A DNA stretch of 64,000 nt. Source: Paenibacillus dendritiformis (GTDB lineage Bacteria > Bacillota > Bacilli > Paenibacillales > Paenibacillaceae). Shown piece by piece: positions 17,943-27,192 of this stretch. Within the stretch, counting starts at the first letter, position 1; each line of letters starts with the position of its first letter. The DNA is taken from positions 372,001 to 436,000 of the forward strand of contig NZ_AP025344.1 of the NCBI RefSeq assembly GCF_021654795.1. Reading direction: 5' to 3'. A program made the translations under genes and the position numbers. A model generated the notes under the pieces. It was given only the letters and a program-made list of their open reading frames with translations. It searched no databases and was not told where the DNA came from.

Positions 17943-17948
17943 TATAAT
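17943..17948 (+). promoter_or_regulatory. -10 element of a likely promoter for the uORF/S41 peptidase unit
   Basis: A perfect TATAAT lies 14 nt before the ribosome binding site of the 7-codon ORF. The -35 region (around 17920, TTACTT) is poor, which would fit an activator-dependent or regulated promoter. Confidence 0.4.
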
Positions 17949-17970
17949 GAGGAAAAGAGGAGGTTACGGA

Positions 17971-17994
17971 ATGAACAAATCGTCGGCTAAATAA
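17971..17994 (+). CDS. Seven-codon upstream ORF (MNKSSAK), possible leader peptide
   Basis: ATG-AAC-AAA-TCG-TCG-GCT-AAA-TAA is preceded at the ideal 7-nt distance by a strong GAGGAGG site, far better than that of most full genes here. It ends 53 nt before the S41 peptidase start. It may be a regulatory leader peptide, as found before some Firmicute resistance and stress genes, or the stub of a gene lost to deletion. Confidence 0.4.
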   Translation: MNKSSAK

Positions 17995-18047
17995 ATGCAA
18001 CGGAGACATAGCCGGCCGATAAAAACAGTGGATAAGGAGAATGGAAA

Positions 18048-19871
18048 GTGAAAAAGGCAAGCCTTATCGTTTTAACCGCAATCCTATTTCTTATGTCAGC
18101 GGTACCCGCTTTTGCAAAGGAAACGGAGAAAGCCGCTAATCAAGAGCTGGAGAACGTTCGGGCGTTTGCCAAGCTATATGGATATGTCAGATTCTTCCAC
18201 CCGAGCGATGAAAATGAGATGATCGACTGGAATCGTTTTGCCATTCATGGAGTAATCCAAGTAAGGGCTGCCAAAACAAAAGATGAATTAACAACAACAT
18301 TGCAGGAGCTTTTCTATCCGATCGCTCCGACGATGAAACTTACGAAGCAAGACAACGCAAGTCGGCTCAGCCCGCCTGCACAAGCCCAAAATTTGACTGC
18401 TTGGCTACACATTGGCGTCGGATTGAACAATCCTGTATACAAGAGTTTACGGCTGCAATCTGACGATTCTAGCAAGCTTGCTTTCATCATCGGTGAATTG
18501 AAGCTTACGGATCAGGTTCTGCAGGCAGGGGAAACGGTTGCCAAGCAGATTACTCCGGATGTATATGCACACATTCCTCTGGTGTTATACCGGGACGATA
18601 AGGGAACGATCGGCGCCACACCGAAATCGGCACACGCTATGAAGCAGCTTCAACAGCAACTGGCGAGCATCGATCTATCCAAAGCTTCAATAGATGATAA
18701 AAATGTCCGCTTGGCAAACATCGTTATCACTTGGAATGTTCTTCAGCATTTTTATCCTTATTTCGATGTAGTCAAGGTCGATTGGGAGCAAGCGTTAACA
18801 AAGACGCTGGAGCAAAGCTTGATAGACAGCACAGCAGATCAGTTTTTTCAAACCATCAGAAAAATGTTAGAGAAAACCCAAGATGGGCATAGCTTGGTTC
18901 AACAAATAAATCAGACCCGTGAGCAGGCTTACCTTCCTTTAAGCGTTCAATGGATTGAAGAGCAAGTGGTCATATCGAACGTGAGAGAAGGCATCGATCT
19001 GAAACCGGGAGATATCATCGTAAATATTGACGGGAAAAGCGCCACAACCTATTTTAAGCAACTGGAAAAATATATTTCCGGCACAACGCAGTTGAAACGG
19101 TGGAGAGCGGCCGAACAATTTGTGGCCGGGAAGATCGGAAAGAAAGCAACACTGACGGTTCAACGCGAAGAAAATAGATTTAACATCTCTATTCCTTTCT
19201 CGGGCAAAGATAAAGTGGTCGATGAATTTATTCGTCCTGTCTCTATTGAAAAAGTCGGAGACGAAATATATTACGTTAATACAGCACAGGTAACGCCTGA
19301 CCTATTTAAGGAGAAGCTGAATGAGCTGGCCAATGCAAAAGGAGTTATCTTCGATTTAAGAGGATATCCCGCTCAGAGCGAAATTATTCACCTTCAAATG
19401 TTGTCCTATTTAAGCGATCGGCAGATGACATCGCCAAAATTCGATATACCTATATTTGTATACCCGGACCACGACCAAAGAAACGACTCTTACCTCAACC
19501 TGCAATCGACAATTGAACCTTTGCAACCAACATTCAAAGGGAAGATCGTATTTCTTGCCTATGGCGCCTCCCTTAGCGCAGTAGAAGCGACAATGGGTGT
19601 CGTTGAACATTATCGATTAGGAGAAATCGTCGGAGAAACGACGGCAGGCGTAAACGGGAACATTAACAATATGAATTTGCCGGGCGGCATTGATGTTCGA
19701 TGGACAGGAATGAGAGTATTGAAACATGACGGAAGCCAGCATCATCTCGTCGGCATTCAGCCTACCGTACCGGTGAAGCGAACCATTAAAGAGCTTCGTG
19801 AAGGGCGCGACATCTATATGGAGAAAGCAATCGAAGTCATTAATGCTGCCCAGAGTTGTCCTCGACGATAA
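18048..19871 (+). CDS. Secreted S41-family (C-terminal processing-like) serine peptidase
   Basis: The 607-aa protein starts with GTG 8 nt behind AAGGAG and has a clear signal peptide (MKKASLIVLTAILFLMSAVPAFA, cleaved near AFA). The middle contains the N-terminal helical S41 region (KMLEKTQDGHSLV), then a PDZ-like segment (GIDLKPGDIIVNIDGKSA, about 320-340). The C-terminal core has GVIFDLRGYP and AYGASLSAVEA, the last fitting the S41 nucleophile motif (Ser followed by A-x-E), then GETTAGVNGNI. It should cleave peptides outside the membrane; the target is unknown. The coding sequence is clearly more A+T-rich than its neighbours, which suggests horizontal acquisition. Confidence 0.82.
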   Translation: MKKASLIVLTAILFLMSAVPAFAKETEKAANQELENVRAFAKLYGYVRFFHPSDENEMIDWNRFAIHGVIQVRAAKTKDELTTTLQELFYPIAPTMKLTKQDNASRLSPPAQAQNLTAWLHIGVGLNNPVYKSLRLQSDDSSKLAFIIGELKLTDQVLQAGETVAKQITPDVYAHIPLVLYRDDKGTIGATPKSAHAMKQLQQQLASIDLSKASIDDKNVRLANIVITWNVLQHFYPYFDVVKVDWEQALTKTLEQSLIDSTADQFFQTIRKMLEKTQDGHSLVQQINQTREQAYLPLSVQWIEEQVVISNVREGIDLKPGDIIVNIDGKSATTYFKQLEKYISGTTQLKRWRAAEQFVAGKIGKKATLTVQREENRFNISIPFSGKDKVVDEFIRPVSIEKVGDEIYYVNTAQVTPDLFKEKLNELANAKGVIFDLRGYPAQSEIIHLQMLSYLSDRQMTSPKFDIPIFVYPDHDQRNDSYLNLQSTIEPLQPTFKGKIVFLAYGASLSAVEATMGVVEHYRLGEIVGETTAGVNGNINNMNLPGGIDVRWTGMRVLKHDGSQHHLVGIQPTVPVKRTIKELREGRDIYMEKAIEVINAAQSCPRR

Positions 19872-19894
19872 CGGATGCGATCGCATCCGTTTTA
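19871..19894 (+). terminator. Terminator overlapping the S41 peptidase stop codon
   Basis: ACGGATGCGATCGCATCCGT (19871-19890) is a perfect palindrome (8-bp stem, GATC loop) followed by TTT. Its first base is the last base of the TAA stop. Confidence 0.8.
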
Positions 19895-20033
19895 CTCCGG
19901 TCCGAACCATATCCTATGTACAAGAAATTTTAATAGGGTGGCATTCGAAAACCTCGGCCAACGATCATCGCAAAACTGGATGTGCCGGTTTATTTTCATA
20001 ATGGGAAAATACGACTATAATCCATTCGCCAAA

Positions 20034-20087
20034 ATAAAAAAACGGGCGTATTTCACTGCTCCCTGCGTGCGGGGCGGTTTTTTTATG
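20034..20087 (+). terminator. Probable terminator-like hairpin in the gap before the GGDEF/EAL gene
   Basis: CCCTGC/GCGGGG pairs form a compact G+C hairpin followed by GCGG and seven T; an opposing run of A precedes it, so it could work in both directions. The rest of 19895-20169 shows no gene. Confidence 0.5.
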
Positions 20088-20169
20088 CATAAAGTAGGAA
20101 AATATGGATTTGTGTCGAATGGTAATAGGGGAATTGTCGAACTACCTTCAGCCAAAGGAGTCGTCCTCT

Positions 20170-22920
20170 ATGCCGTATACCTCGGTACTGCCGAACTCAA
20201 GCCGTACGGGGCTTGCTTACATCTCGCTTATTCTGCTGGGGGTCATCGGCTCCCAAATCGAAATCAAGTTCCCGTTCGGTGTGGAATTTGCACTGAGTGG
20301 GGCTTTCTTCCTTGTGGCTTTGGTCCTGTTCGGTGCCGTCCGAACGATGGCGTTCGCCATCCTGGCCGCATTGGTGTTCTATCTCGCCGGATATCCTATC
20401 GATATGCTGGCGTTTATTGGATTGGAGCTCGCCGTCGTCGGCTTCCTCTACCGCCGGAGACGGAGGCTGTTGTTGTGGGACAGCTTGTTCTGGCTTGCGG
20501 TCGGAGCTCCGGCCTTCGCCCTGCTGTTTTTGGCGCGAACCGGCGTGTTCGGGACAGAGGCCATGCTCCAATATTTCACGTTCGCTGTCAATGGGATCGC
20601 CAACGCGCTTCTCGCCGATATGCTGCTTGCCTATGTGCCATGGCAGCGGCTTCTCGCACGCAGCGCGGACCGGCCGCTCTCTCTCCATCGCGTTATCGTT
20701 CATCTGGCGCTGGGCGTCGTCTTGTTCTCCTTCCTCGCGCAGATGAGGCTGGGCAGTGCCAGCGTATTGATGGAAGTGGAGCGCGAGGCGTATGCCCATT
20801 TGGAGGAGCAGTCGATCCGCGCCGAGGAAGCGCTGCGTGCTCTGGAAGGATCGAGCCGGCGGTTCCTGGAGAACGGGCCCGGCGTATGGGCGAACGTACC
20901 GCTGGCGGAGAGTGTGCTGAAGGAGGAGTCGCTGGACGGCGTGCTTAAGTTCGCGTTGACGGACGAGCGCGGCGATAGGATCGCGTGGAGCGACCGGATG
21001 TGGGCGGAATCCCGGCAGAAGTTGCTCGCAGGAGCGGGTGCGGTGCGAACCGACCTCCCTCTGCCCAAAACGTTAATCTCGGGAGATGGAGTAGAGCGGA
21101 GCCGGGTGGCCGGCTTCTACCGCGTGCTGCCAGGGGCGGCACACTACCCTTATGGAACCTGCCGCTGGAAAGACGGCTACTATGTGCTGGAACGCTATGG
21201 CGAGGCCGGAAGAGCGGGGGCGGTTACCGCCTTTCTCCCGAATGATGCGTTCCTGCCGACGATCTTTCATTTTTATGTGGGGGAGCTTGCTCTGATGCTG
21301 GCCGTGTGGGGCATCGTAGCGGGGATCGCGGTTGTGGTCAGCCGTTCTCTCGTTCGTTCCCTTGACGGGTTGAACCGGATGACGAGCGTTGATCCGATGG
21401 CAGCGGATTGGGAGAGGCAGGCATGCCCGCATAGCCGGATCAGAGAAATTCGCTCCCTGATGTTGAATTTCCGCGCCATGGCCGGGAGGCTTGCCGCGCA
21501 ATTCCGCGAGCTTAACCGCATGAACGAGCATCTCGTGCAGCAGACGAAGCTGCTGGAAAAATCGGAAGAGCACCTGCAGCGGCTGGCCTATTATGATCCG
21601 CTTACCAAGCTGCCGAACCGCCATTATTTTACGATTGAGATGGACAAGTCGCTGGAGCGGGCTGAGGTAGACACCTCGTCACTGGCGCTGCTGTTCATCG
21701 ATCTCGATCGATTCAAATACATTAATGATTCGCTCGGCCATAAGATCGGCGACATGCTGCTCGTTCGAGCCGGGCAGCGCCTGCTCCATTGTCTGTCGAA
21801 GCAGGAGGGAGCGCATCTGTGCGCCAGGCTGGGCGGCGATGAATTCGTCATATTGCTGGAAAAGGGAACACGCGAGGAGGCCAAAAAATTGGCGCAGCGG
21901 ATCCTTCAGCATTTCCGAGAGCGCTTCTGCATTCAAGCGCATGAACTCTTCGTCTCGGCATCGATCGGGATCGCGCTCTATCCCGATGACGGGAGTACGC
22001 TGACCGCCCTGTTCAAGCAGGCCGATACGGCGATGTATGCGGCGAAGGAGCGGGGCGGGCAGTCCTATATGTTCTTCGATCAGATTCATCCGGATCTGGC
22101 TTCCGGCCGCATGCTGCTGGAAAGCTTGCTGTACAAGGCCATGGAGCGGGAGGAGCTGACGCTTCATTATCAGCCGATTGTCGATCGGGCGGGGAAGGTC
22201 GTCGCCGCCGAGGTGCTGCTGCGCTGGCGGCACCCGCAGCAGGGTTATATATCGCCTTCGCAGTTCATTCCGGTCGCTGAAGAAACCGGTTTAATCATCC
22301 CGATTGGCGAATGGGTGCTGCGCAGCGCCTGTATGCAGCATCGCCAATGGAGGGAGCAGGGCATGCCGCCGCTTCGCCTGTCGGTGAACGTGTCGCTGAG
22401 ACAGTTTTTGAATCAAGATTTCGTGGCGATGGTGGAGCGTATCGTGCAGGAGGCCCAGTTCGAACCGGAGCAATTGGTGCTGGAGATTACGGAAGGTTAT
22501 GTGCACAAGCATGTCGGACAAGCCAACCATGTCCTGCGGCAGCTGAAGCGGCGCGGGATGAATATCGCCATCGACGATTTCGGGACCGGCTATTCCTCGC
22601 TGGAGCGATTGAAGACATTGCCGGTTCATACGCTAAAGATCGATCGTTCCTTCGTCCGGCATCTCTCCGCGGATCCGGTCAACGCCTCGATCGTGCAGGC
22701 CGTCATTCAGCTCGGCCACAGCTTGAATCTCACCGTCATAGCGGAAGGAGTGGAGACGGCGGAGGAGTTCCATTACTTGGAGTCGTTGGGCTGCCATCAT
22801 TTCCAAGGCTACTATATCAGCCATCCGCTGCCTGCGGAGGAATTCGCGGCGCGCTTCCGTCAATTCTCCCACTATGCGGACGGGAGAGCCATCGCGGAAG
22901 CGGCGGGAGGACAGGCGTAA
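20170..22920 (+). CDS. Membrane-bound GGDEF-EAL protein (cyclic di-GMP turnover)
   Basis: The ATG at 20170 is chosen because AAAGGAG precedes it; the frame is open 22 codons further upstream. The 916-aa protein begins with six or so membrane helices (about 15-200), a coiled stretch and extracytoplasmic region, then another membrane segment near 370-395. A GGDEF domain with the intact motif RLGGDEF follows, and then an EAL domain with EVLLRWRHP (EVL in place of EAL), NVSLRQF, EITEGYV and DDFGTGYSSLERL. Most catalytic positions of both domains are present, so it may make and degrade c-di-GMP, linked to motility or biofilm. The membrane part is the likely input module. Confidence 0.9.
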   Translation: MPYTSVLPNSSRTGLAYISLILLGVIGSQIEIKFPFGVEFALSGAFFLVALVLFGAVRTMAFAILAALVFYLAGYPIDMLAFIGLELAVVGFLYRRRRRLLLWDSLFWLAVGAPAFALLFLARTGVFGTEAMLQYFTFAVNGIANALLADMLLAYVPWQRLLARSADRPLSLHRVIVHLALGVVLFSFLAQMRLGSASVLMEVEREAYAHLEEQSIRAEEALRALEGSSRRFLENGPGVWANVPLAESVLKEESLDGVLKFALTDERGDRIAWSDRMWAESRQKLLAGAGAVRTDLPLPKTLISGDGVERSRVAGFYRVLPGAAHYPYGTCRWKDGYYVLERYGEAGRAGAVTAFLPNDAFLPTIFHFYVGELALMLAVWGIVAGIAVVVSRSLVRSLDGLNRMTSVDPMAADWERQACPHSRIREIRSLMLNFRAMAGRLAAQFRELNRMNEHLVQQTKLLEKSEEHLQRLAYYDPLTKLPNRHYFTIEMDKSLERAEVDTSSLALLFIDLDRFKYINDSLGHKIGDMLLVRAGQRLLHCLSKQEGAHLCARLGGDEFVILLEKGTREEAKKLAQRILQHFRERFCIQAHELFVSASIGIALYPDDGSTLTALFKQADTAMYAAKERGGQSYMFFDQIHPDLASGRMLLESLLYKAMEREELTLHYQPIVDRAGKVVAAEVLLRWRHPQQGYISPSQFIPVAEETGLIIPIGEWVLRSACMQHRQWREQGMPPLRLSVNVSLRQFLNQDFVAMVERIVQEAQFEPEQLVLEITEGYVHKHVGQANHVLRQLKRRGMNIAIDDFGTGYSSLERLKTLPVHTLKIDRSFVRHLSADPVNASIVQAVIQLGHSLNLTVIAEGVETAEEFHYLESLGCHHFQGYYISHPLPAEEFAARFRQFSHYADGRAIAEAAGGQA

Positions 22921-22937
22921 TATACGGGTCAAAAAGC

Positions 22938-22974
22938 AAAGAAACGGCATTCGCAACCGCGGCCGTTTCTTTCT
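22938..22974. terminator. Bidirectional terminator between GGDEF/EAL and MarR genes
   Basis: AAAGAAACGGC (22938-22948) pairs perfectly with GCCGTTTCTTT (22962-22972). T-rich ends on both strands let it serve the two converging genes. Confidence 0.85.
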
Positions 22975-22978
22975 CGTG

Positions 22979-23452
22979 TTACCCCTCTTTTTTTGTGACA
23001 AGGCTGAGCTTTTCCGCCTGGATGCCCAGCTTTTTGAGCAGAATGATCGCTTGCGCCTTCTCTTCCAAGCTCAGTCCGCTTAATGCCCGGCGCAGGGTCT
23101 GAGCCTGCTTCGGCAAAATATTGTGCATCTCTGTCCGGCCCTGTTCCGTCAATTCGGCGAAAATGACGCGCCGATCCTTGGAGCAAGGGTGGCGCTGCAC
23201 CAGGCCGTTGCGCACGAGCTTGTCGATGACATAGGTTACGTTGCCGCTCTGCAGCAGCAGCTTCGCCCCAATTTGTTGTATCGGCTGTGGTCCTTTATGA
23301 TAGAGCATTTCGAGTACGGCAAAGTCGGTCGGGTTGTAGCCTTGTTTTTTGCAGCCTGCAGCGGCATGATCGGAGACGCTCTTGAAAGCTTTGGAGAATA
23401 CGCGGAACAAATGCAGGGCTTCGTCGGTGTCGCGTTGCGCCCGTTCAGACAT
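22979..23452 (-). CDS. MarR-family transcriptional regulator
   Basis: The ATG of MSERAQRD is chosen because GAAAGGA lies just ahead of it; an in-frame GTG four codons upstream overlaps that site. The 157-aa protein has the MarR winged helix (YNPTDFAVLEMLYHKGPQPIQQIGAKLLL; SGNVTYVIDKLVRNGLVQRHPCSKDRRVIFAELTEQG), with flanking dimerisation helices. The two Cys residues (one in AAGCKKQG, one in HPCSKDRR) might allow redox sensing. It is divergent from a quinone oxidoreductase gene, a common target of such regulators. The gap between them has small dyads (CATCTT...AAGATG at 23481-23506 and ATGT-CCA-ACAT at 23507-23517) that could be operators. Confidence 0.9.
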   Translation of the reverse strand: MSERAQRDTDEALHLFRVFSKAFKSVSDHAAAGCKKQGYNPTDFAVLEMLYHKGPQPIQQIGAKLLLQSGNVTYVIDKLVRNGLVQRHPCSKDRRVIFAELTEQGRTEMHNILPKQAQTLRRALSGLSLEEKAQAIILLKKLGIQAEKLSLVTKKEG

Positions 23453-23634
23453 AGTCCTTTCCACCTCGCTTTACTGGTTACATCTTCATCGTATAAGCTT
23501 AAGATGATGTCCAACATGTCATAGATCACACTTTCGGCGAAAAAGTGCAGAAAATTTTGAATATTAAATTTGATCGCGATCTTTCCGCTCCATTCGTCAA
23601 TAATGGAGAGAGATCGTAAGGAGGCGGAATAAGA

Positions 23635-24623
23635 ATGACCTATGCGAAAAACATGCTGGCTTGTCATGTGGAACCGGATCTTCAATTGACCTGGAAAGAG
23701 GTGGAGGTGCCGCATTGGGGCGAGGGGGTATTGCTTGTCCGGGTGCATGCCACGGCGCTGAACCGGGCCGATCTGCTGCAGAAGCGCGGCAAATATCCGG
23801 TGCCGGAAGGAGCGTCTCCCGTCCTTGGCCTCGAAATGGCGGGGACAGTGGAGGCCGTAGGCCCGGGAGTGACAGGATGGAAGGAGGGAGACCGGGTGGC
23901 GGCGCTCCTTCCGGGAGGAGGCTATGCCCAGTATGCGGTTATCCCGGCCGATATGGCGATGCCCGTCCCCGCGGGTCTCACTTTGGAGCAGGCGGCGGCC
24001 CTGCCGGAGGCTTATTTGACCGCCTATTTGAACCTGTTCCAACTTGGGACGCTGGGAGCCGGGGAATCGGTCCTCATCCATGCCGGGGCAAGCGGCGTGG
24101 GGACGGCCGCGATTCAGCTCGCGCGGGCTCGGGGGCGAGAGTCGCCGCCACGGCCGGCACGAAGGAGAAATGCGAGCGGCTGAAGGCGTTGGGAGCAGAG
24201 CTCGTCTTGAACTATAAGACCGAGCCTTTGGCCGAGACAGTGCTGTCCTGGACGGAGGGAGCGGGCGTGAATGTCGTATTGGATCCGGTATGCGCCACGT
24301 ATTGGAATGATCATATGCGCTGCATGGCGATGGACGGCAGGCTGATCTTGATCGGAACGCTGGGCGGCTCGAAGGCGGAGGTGGACTTCATGTCCGTCAT
24401 GCTGCGCCGCTTGCATGTCATCGGGAGCACGCTGCGCGGCTTGCCTCCAAAGCGCAAGAGCGAACTGACGAAGGCGTTCCGGAGCTTCGCCGGGGAATGG
24501 CTGGAGCGCGGCGAGTGTCTGCCCGTCATCGATTCGGTATGGCGGCCCGAACAAATAAATGAAGCGCATCAGCGGATGGAACGTAATGAAAATGTAGGAA
24601 AAATCGTTCTCTTGGTGCCTTAA
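23635..24623 (+). pseudogene. NAD(P)H quinone oxidoreductase (zinc-independent MDR family), frameshifted
   Basis: Frame 1 from 23635 encodes the start of a quinone oxidoreductase (ALNRADLLQKRGKYP; GLEMAGTVEAVGPGVTGWKEGDRVAAL; HAGASGVGTAAIQLARARG) and then runs into nonsense, stopping at 24183. The rest (ARVAATAGTKEKCERLKALGAE ... ENVGKIVLLVP) continues in another frame to 24623. One base is missing in the G run at 24131-24136: adding one G or C restores a normal protein of about 329 aa. The lesion hits the nucleotide-binding Rossmann fold, so the product would be inactive. A true mutation and a homopolymer sequencing error are both possible. The gene is divergent from a MarR gene, its probable regulator. 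Confidence 0.85.
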
Positions 24624-24659
24624 GCCATAAGGGAGAGCAAGCTAGAAGAAGGTGTCGGT

Positions 24660-25358
24660 ATGATCGTATTGGATACACGAATCGAAGAGGCGGGCTATGA
24701 CAAAGGCGAGCCAACGATTCGCAACATTTCCTTTCAAGTGAACGCTGGGGAGCTTGTCGGACTTATCGGGCCGAACGGGGCCGGCAAGAGCACGACCATC
24801 AAGTCCATCCTCGGCATTATGCGCGAGGTCAAGGGGGCCATTCGCATCGGGGACGGAACGGGGACATATGCCTATGTGCCGGAGCAGCCCGTCCTGTATG
24901 ACTCGATGACGCTGTGGGAGCATCTGGAGCTGGCCGCCGCCGCCCATGAGCTCCCGGAAGCCGAGTTCCGGGAGCGGGCGGAGGAGCTGCTGGGCATCTT
25001 TCAATTAACCGAAGTGAAGCATCATTTGCCGGCCAGCTTCTCCAAAGGCATGCAGCAGAAGCTGATGTTAATTATCGCCTTCCTGCTCAAGCCTTCCTTA
25101 TATATCGTGGACGAGCCGTTCGTCGGCCTTGATCCGCGGGCCACCCGGCGCTTCCTCCGGATGCTGGAGGAGGAGCGGAAGCGGGGAGCCGGCGTCCTCA
25201 TGAGCACGCATGTGCTGGATACGGCGGAGCGGGTATGCGACTCGTTCGTGCTGATCCATGAAGGGCGCATCGTCGCTTCCGGAACCTTGGATCAAGTACG
25301 CGCAGCGAGCGGGCTCCCGGAAGGGACGCTGTTCGACTGCTTCGAGGTGCTGACGTGA
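24660..25358 (+). CDS. ecsA: ABC transporter ATPase, EcsA family
   Basis: The 232-aa ATPase has Walker A GPNGAGKST, the atypical EcsA signature FSKGMQQKL in place of LSGGQ, Walker B LYIVDEPFVGLD and a His-switch (STHVLD). Its stop overlaps the GTG start of an EcsB-like membrane protein, which fixes the assignment. In Bacillus, Ecs affects protein secretion, regulated intramembrane proteolysis and competence; a substrate has not been firmly settled, though peptide export is proposed. The start lies behind GAAGGTG. Confidence 0.88.
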   Translation: MIVLDTRIEEAGYDKGEPTIRNISFQVNAGELVGLIGPNGAGKSTTIKSILGIMREVKGAIRIGDGTGTYAYVPEQPVLYDSMTLWEHLELAAAAHELPEAEFRERAEELLGIFQLTEVKHHLPASFSKGMQQKLMLIIAFLLKPSLYIVDEPFVGLDPRATRRFLRMLEEERKRGAGVLMSTHVLDTAERVCDSFVLIHEGRIVASGTLDQVRAASGLPEGTLFDCFEVLT

Positions 25359-26656
25359 AGCGGCCGTATTCCGGGCCGTGGAGTCTCGCTCTGTACCGAT
25401 GGTCGACGAATGCCGCCTATCAATGGAAGGCGCTGCGGTCTGCGCTGGATTGGACCGTATGGCTCTATATCGCCATTCCGGCGCTGCTGCTCGGGATTAA
25501 ATTCTACTATGATTCGTGGACGCTGCCGTTACCGGCGGCCTGGATTGCGGTACCGAGAGAAATATGGCTGCTGCCCTTCCTCCTCCCGGTGCTGTCCGGC
25601 ACGCTTCATACGTGGAGCGAAGCGGGCGACGTTCTGTTCCTCAGGCAGAAGAAAGCGTGGTGGAGCCGGCTGGCCGCCTTCGGAGTGCTCACGTATACGG
25701 TGCGCAGCATCTTGATGACGGGACTTATCGCCGTTGTGGCAGCCCCCTGGCTGATCAAGGGATACGGCCTGACTGCAGGGGAGCTGGCCGCTTTGGGCGC
25801 CGGGATCGCCTCCTTGGCCGTATTAACGGCCTGCGTTCGCAACCGCGTGCAGACGGAATGGCATGGCTGGCGGCGCGGCGGTCTCGGCATATTGACCGGC
25901 CTTGCGGCGATTGCCGCTTTCCGCGGCCTGACCTGTCTCTTGTCCATTTATCCTGCGCTGCCGTTGGCCGGGACGCTGCTGCTGTGTGCCGTTGCCGTGC
26001 CCTCTGTGCGGTATCGCCTGCGTGTCCCCCATGCCTTCGAGCGCGATGTCGAGCTGGAGAGCCAGGCACGGATGAGACTGACCGCGCTGCTGCTGTCGCA
26101 GAGCATGGACAAGCCCGTGCGGCGCAAGCGGAAGCGGGGCTTGCTATTCCCGCGGTCAGGCTATTTTATGAAGCGGAAGAACGGCGGGCAGATCATCGGC
26201 TCTTTGGCCGTCAAGTCGCTCCTCCGCAGCCGCAATCATGTTATGTTTTATCTTCAGTTCATTGGGGTTGGCTTGTCCGGGGTCGTTGCCTCCGTCATGT
26301 CCCTGTCAACCTTGTACTATTTAATCGTTCCTGTCCTGTGCGGCGTGCTAAGTTTCTGGCTAAGCTCATATTGGAGGGAATTCATTGAGGGAGACGTGCC
26401 TTCGATGTTCTCGTTCCGATCCTCTCACCTCCAGAATGCGGCGGCGCATATGGTTCAGGTGCTGGCGGCTGTTCCCGGCTTCCTGTGGGCGCTGGCAGGC
26501 GGACTGTTCATTGCGCCGCCGCTGTTGGCAGTCGGCATGGGGCTTGCAGGCGGACTGGCGGCCGGCGCGATTGGAACCGTCATCGTGCAGATCAAGGGCT
26601 GGAAGCAGAAGACGAAGGAAGAGCAGGAAGGAAAGGGGAGTCAATTCGGCGCGTGA
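25355..26656 (+). CDS. ecsB: ABC transporter membrane subunit, EcsB family
   Basis: The GTG start overlaps the stop of ecsA (GTGA), so translation is coupled. The 433-aa protein is largely hydrophobic with about eight to ten helices arranged in two clusters around a basic cytoplasmic loop (PVRRKRKRGLLFPRSGYFMKRKNGGQ, about 265-290). The first block (RWSTNAAYQWKALRS) resembles the EcsB N-terminal amphipathic region. It should form the transmembrane channel of the Ecs complex. No ecsC follows. Confidence 0.85.
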   Translation: MKRPYSGPWSLALYRWSTNAAYQWKALRSALDWTVWLYIAIPALLLGIKFYYDSWTLPLPAAWIAVPREIWLLPFLLPVLSGTLHTWSEAGDVLFLRQKKAWWSRLAAFGVLTYTVRSILMTGLIAVVAAPWLIKGYGLTAGELAALGAGIASLAVLTACVRNRVQTEWHGWRRGGLGILTGLAAIAAFRGLTCLLSIYPALPLAGTLLLCAVAVPSVRYRLRVPHAFERDVELESQARMRLTALLLSQSMDKPVRRKRKRGLLFPRSGYFMKRKNGGQIIGSLAVKSLLRSRNHVMFYLQFIGVGLSGVVASVMSLSTLYYLIVPVLCGVLSFWLSSYWREFIEGDVPSMFSFRSSHLQNAAAHMVQVLAAVPGFLWALAGGLFIAPPLLAVGMGLAGGLAAGAIGTVIVQIKGWKQKTKEEQEGKGSQFGA

Positions 26657-26727
26657 AACGATGAACGGATGAGATTCCGGTCTTGCGGGCATATTATGTC
26701 CAAAGCGGAGAAAGAGGAGGGCAAGAC

Positions 26728-27132
26728 ATGGAAGCAGCCGCTATCCGGTTCCGGTTCCCGGAAGCCGCGAGTGCCCGATTGGCCTTCGACACCTTGGAAG
26801 AGCTCGGCTATGAGCCGGTGTATGACGGCGATCACCGCACGGAGCTTCATATTCATGTGGAGAAGCGAGATCTGACCTCAGCGATGGAGATTGCCGAGGC
26901 TCACGGCGGCACGCTTGTGGAAGAGGGAGATATGACCGAATCCGCGATCGTGAATGATGCCTATAATATCGATCTCATTCCGATTCCGGCGCATGTGATC
27001 AATGAGGATTGGGCAGACGACGACCGGTATGCACTGGCCGCATCGAGTCATGACGATCTCGCGGCGCGGGAAGAGGACGCGATGGGCTGGAATGACGATA
27101 CGAACCAGTTCCCTGGAGGAATTCATATCTAG
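26728..27132 (+). CDS. Small acidic protein of unknown function
   Basis: The ATG of MEAAAIRFRF is chosen for its strong GAGGAGGG site at 7 nt; the frame is open 15 codons upstream. The 134-aa product is strongly acidic. The first ~65 residues have an alternating beta-alpha-beta pattern (AAAIRFRFPEAASARLAFDTLEELG; RTELHIHVEKRDLTSAMEIAEAHGG) that suggests a ferredoxin-like fold, perhaps an ACT-like or small regulatory domain. The C-terminal half (DWADDDRY; AREEDAMGWNDDTNQFPGG) looks disordered. No family is recognised. It follows ecsB by about 70 bp and could be read through from it; a strong terminator closes it. Confidence 0.75.
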   Translation: MEAAAIRFRFPEAASARLAFDTLEELGYEPVYDGDHRTELHIHVEKRDLTSAMEIAEAHGGTLVEEGDMTESAIVNDAYNIDLIPIPAHVINEDWADDDRYALAASSHDDLAAREEDAMGWNDDTNQFPGGIHI

Positions 27133-27141
27133 GGCAACGCA

Positions 27142-27187
27142 AGAAGCGGCTTCACTCCCTGGCGGCCACAGGGTGGGAAGCCGCTTT
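27142..27187. terminator. Bidirectional terminator
   Basis: AAGCGGCTTC (27144-27153) pairs with GAAGCCGCTT, and an inner CTCCCTG/CAGGGTG extends the stem. It separates the converging acidic-protein and flavoprotein genes. Confidence 0.8.
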
Positions 27188-27192
27188 GCTGC

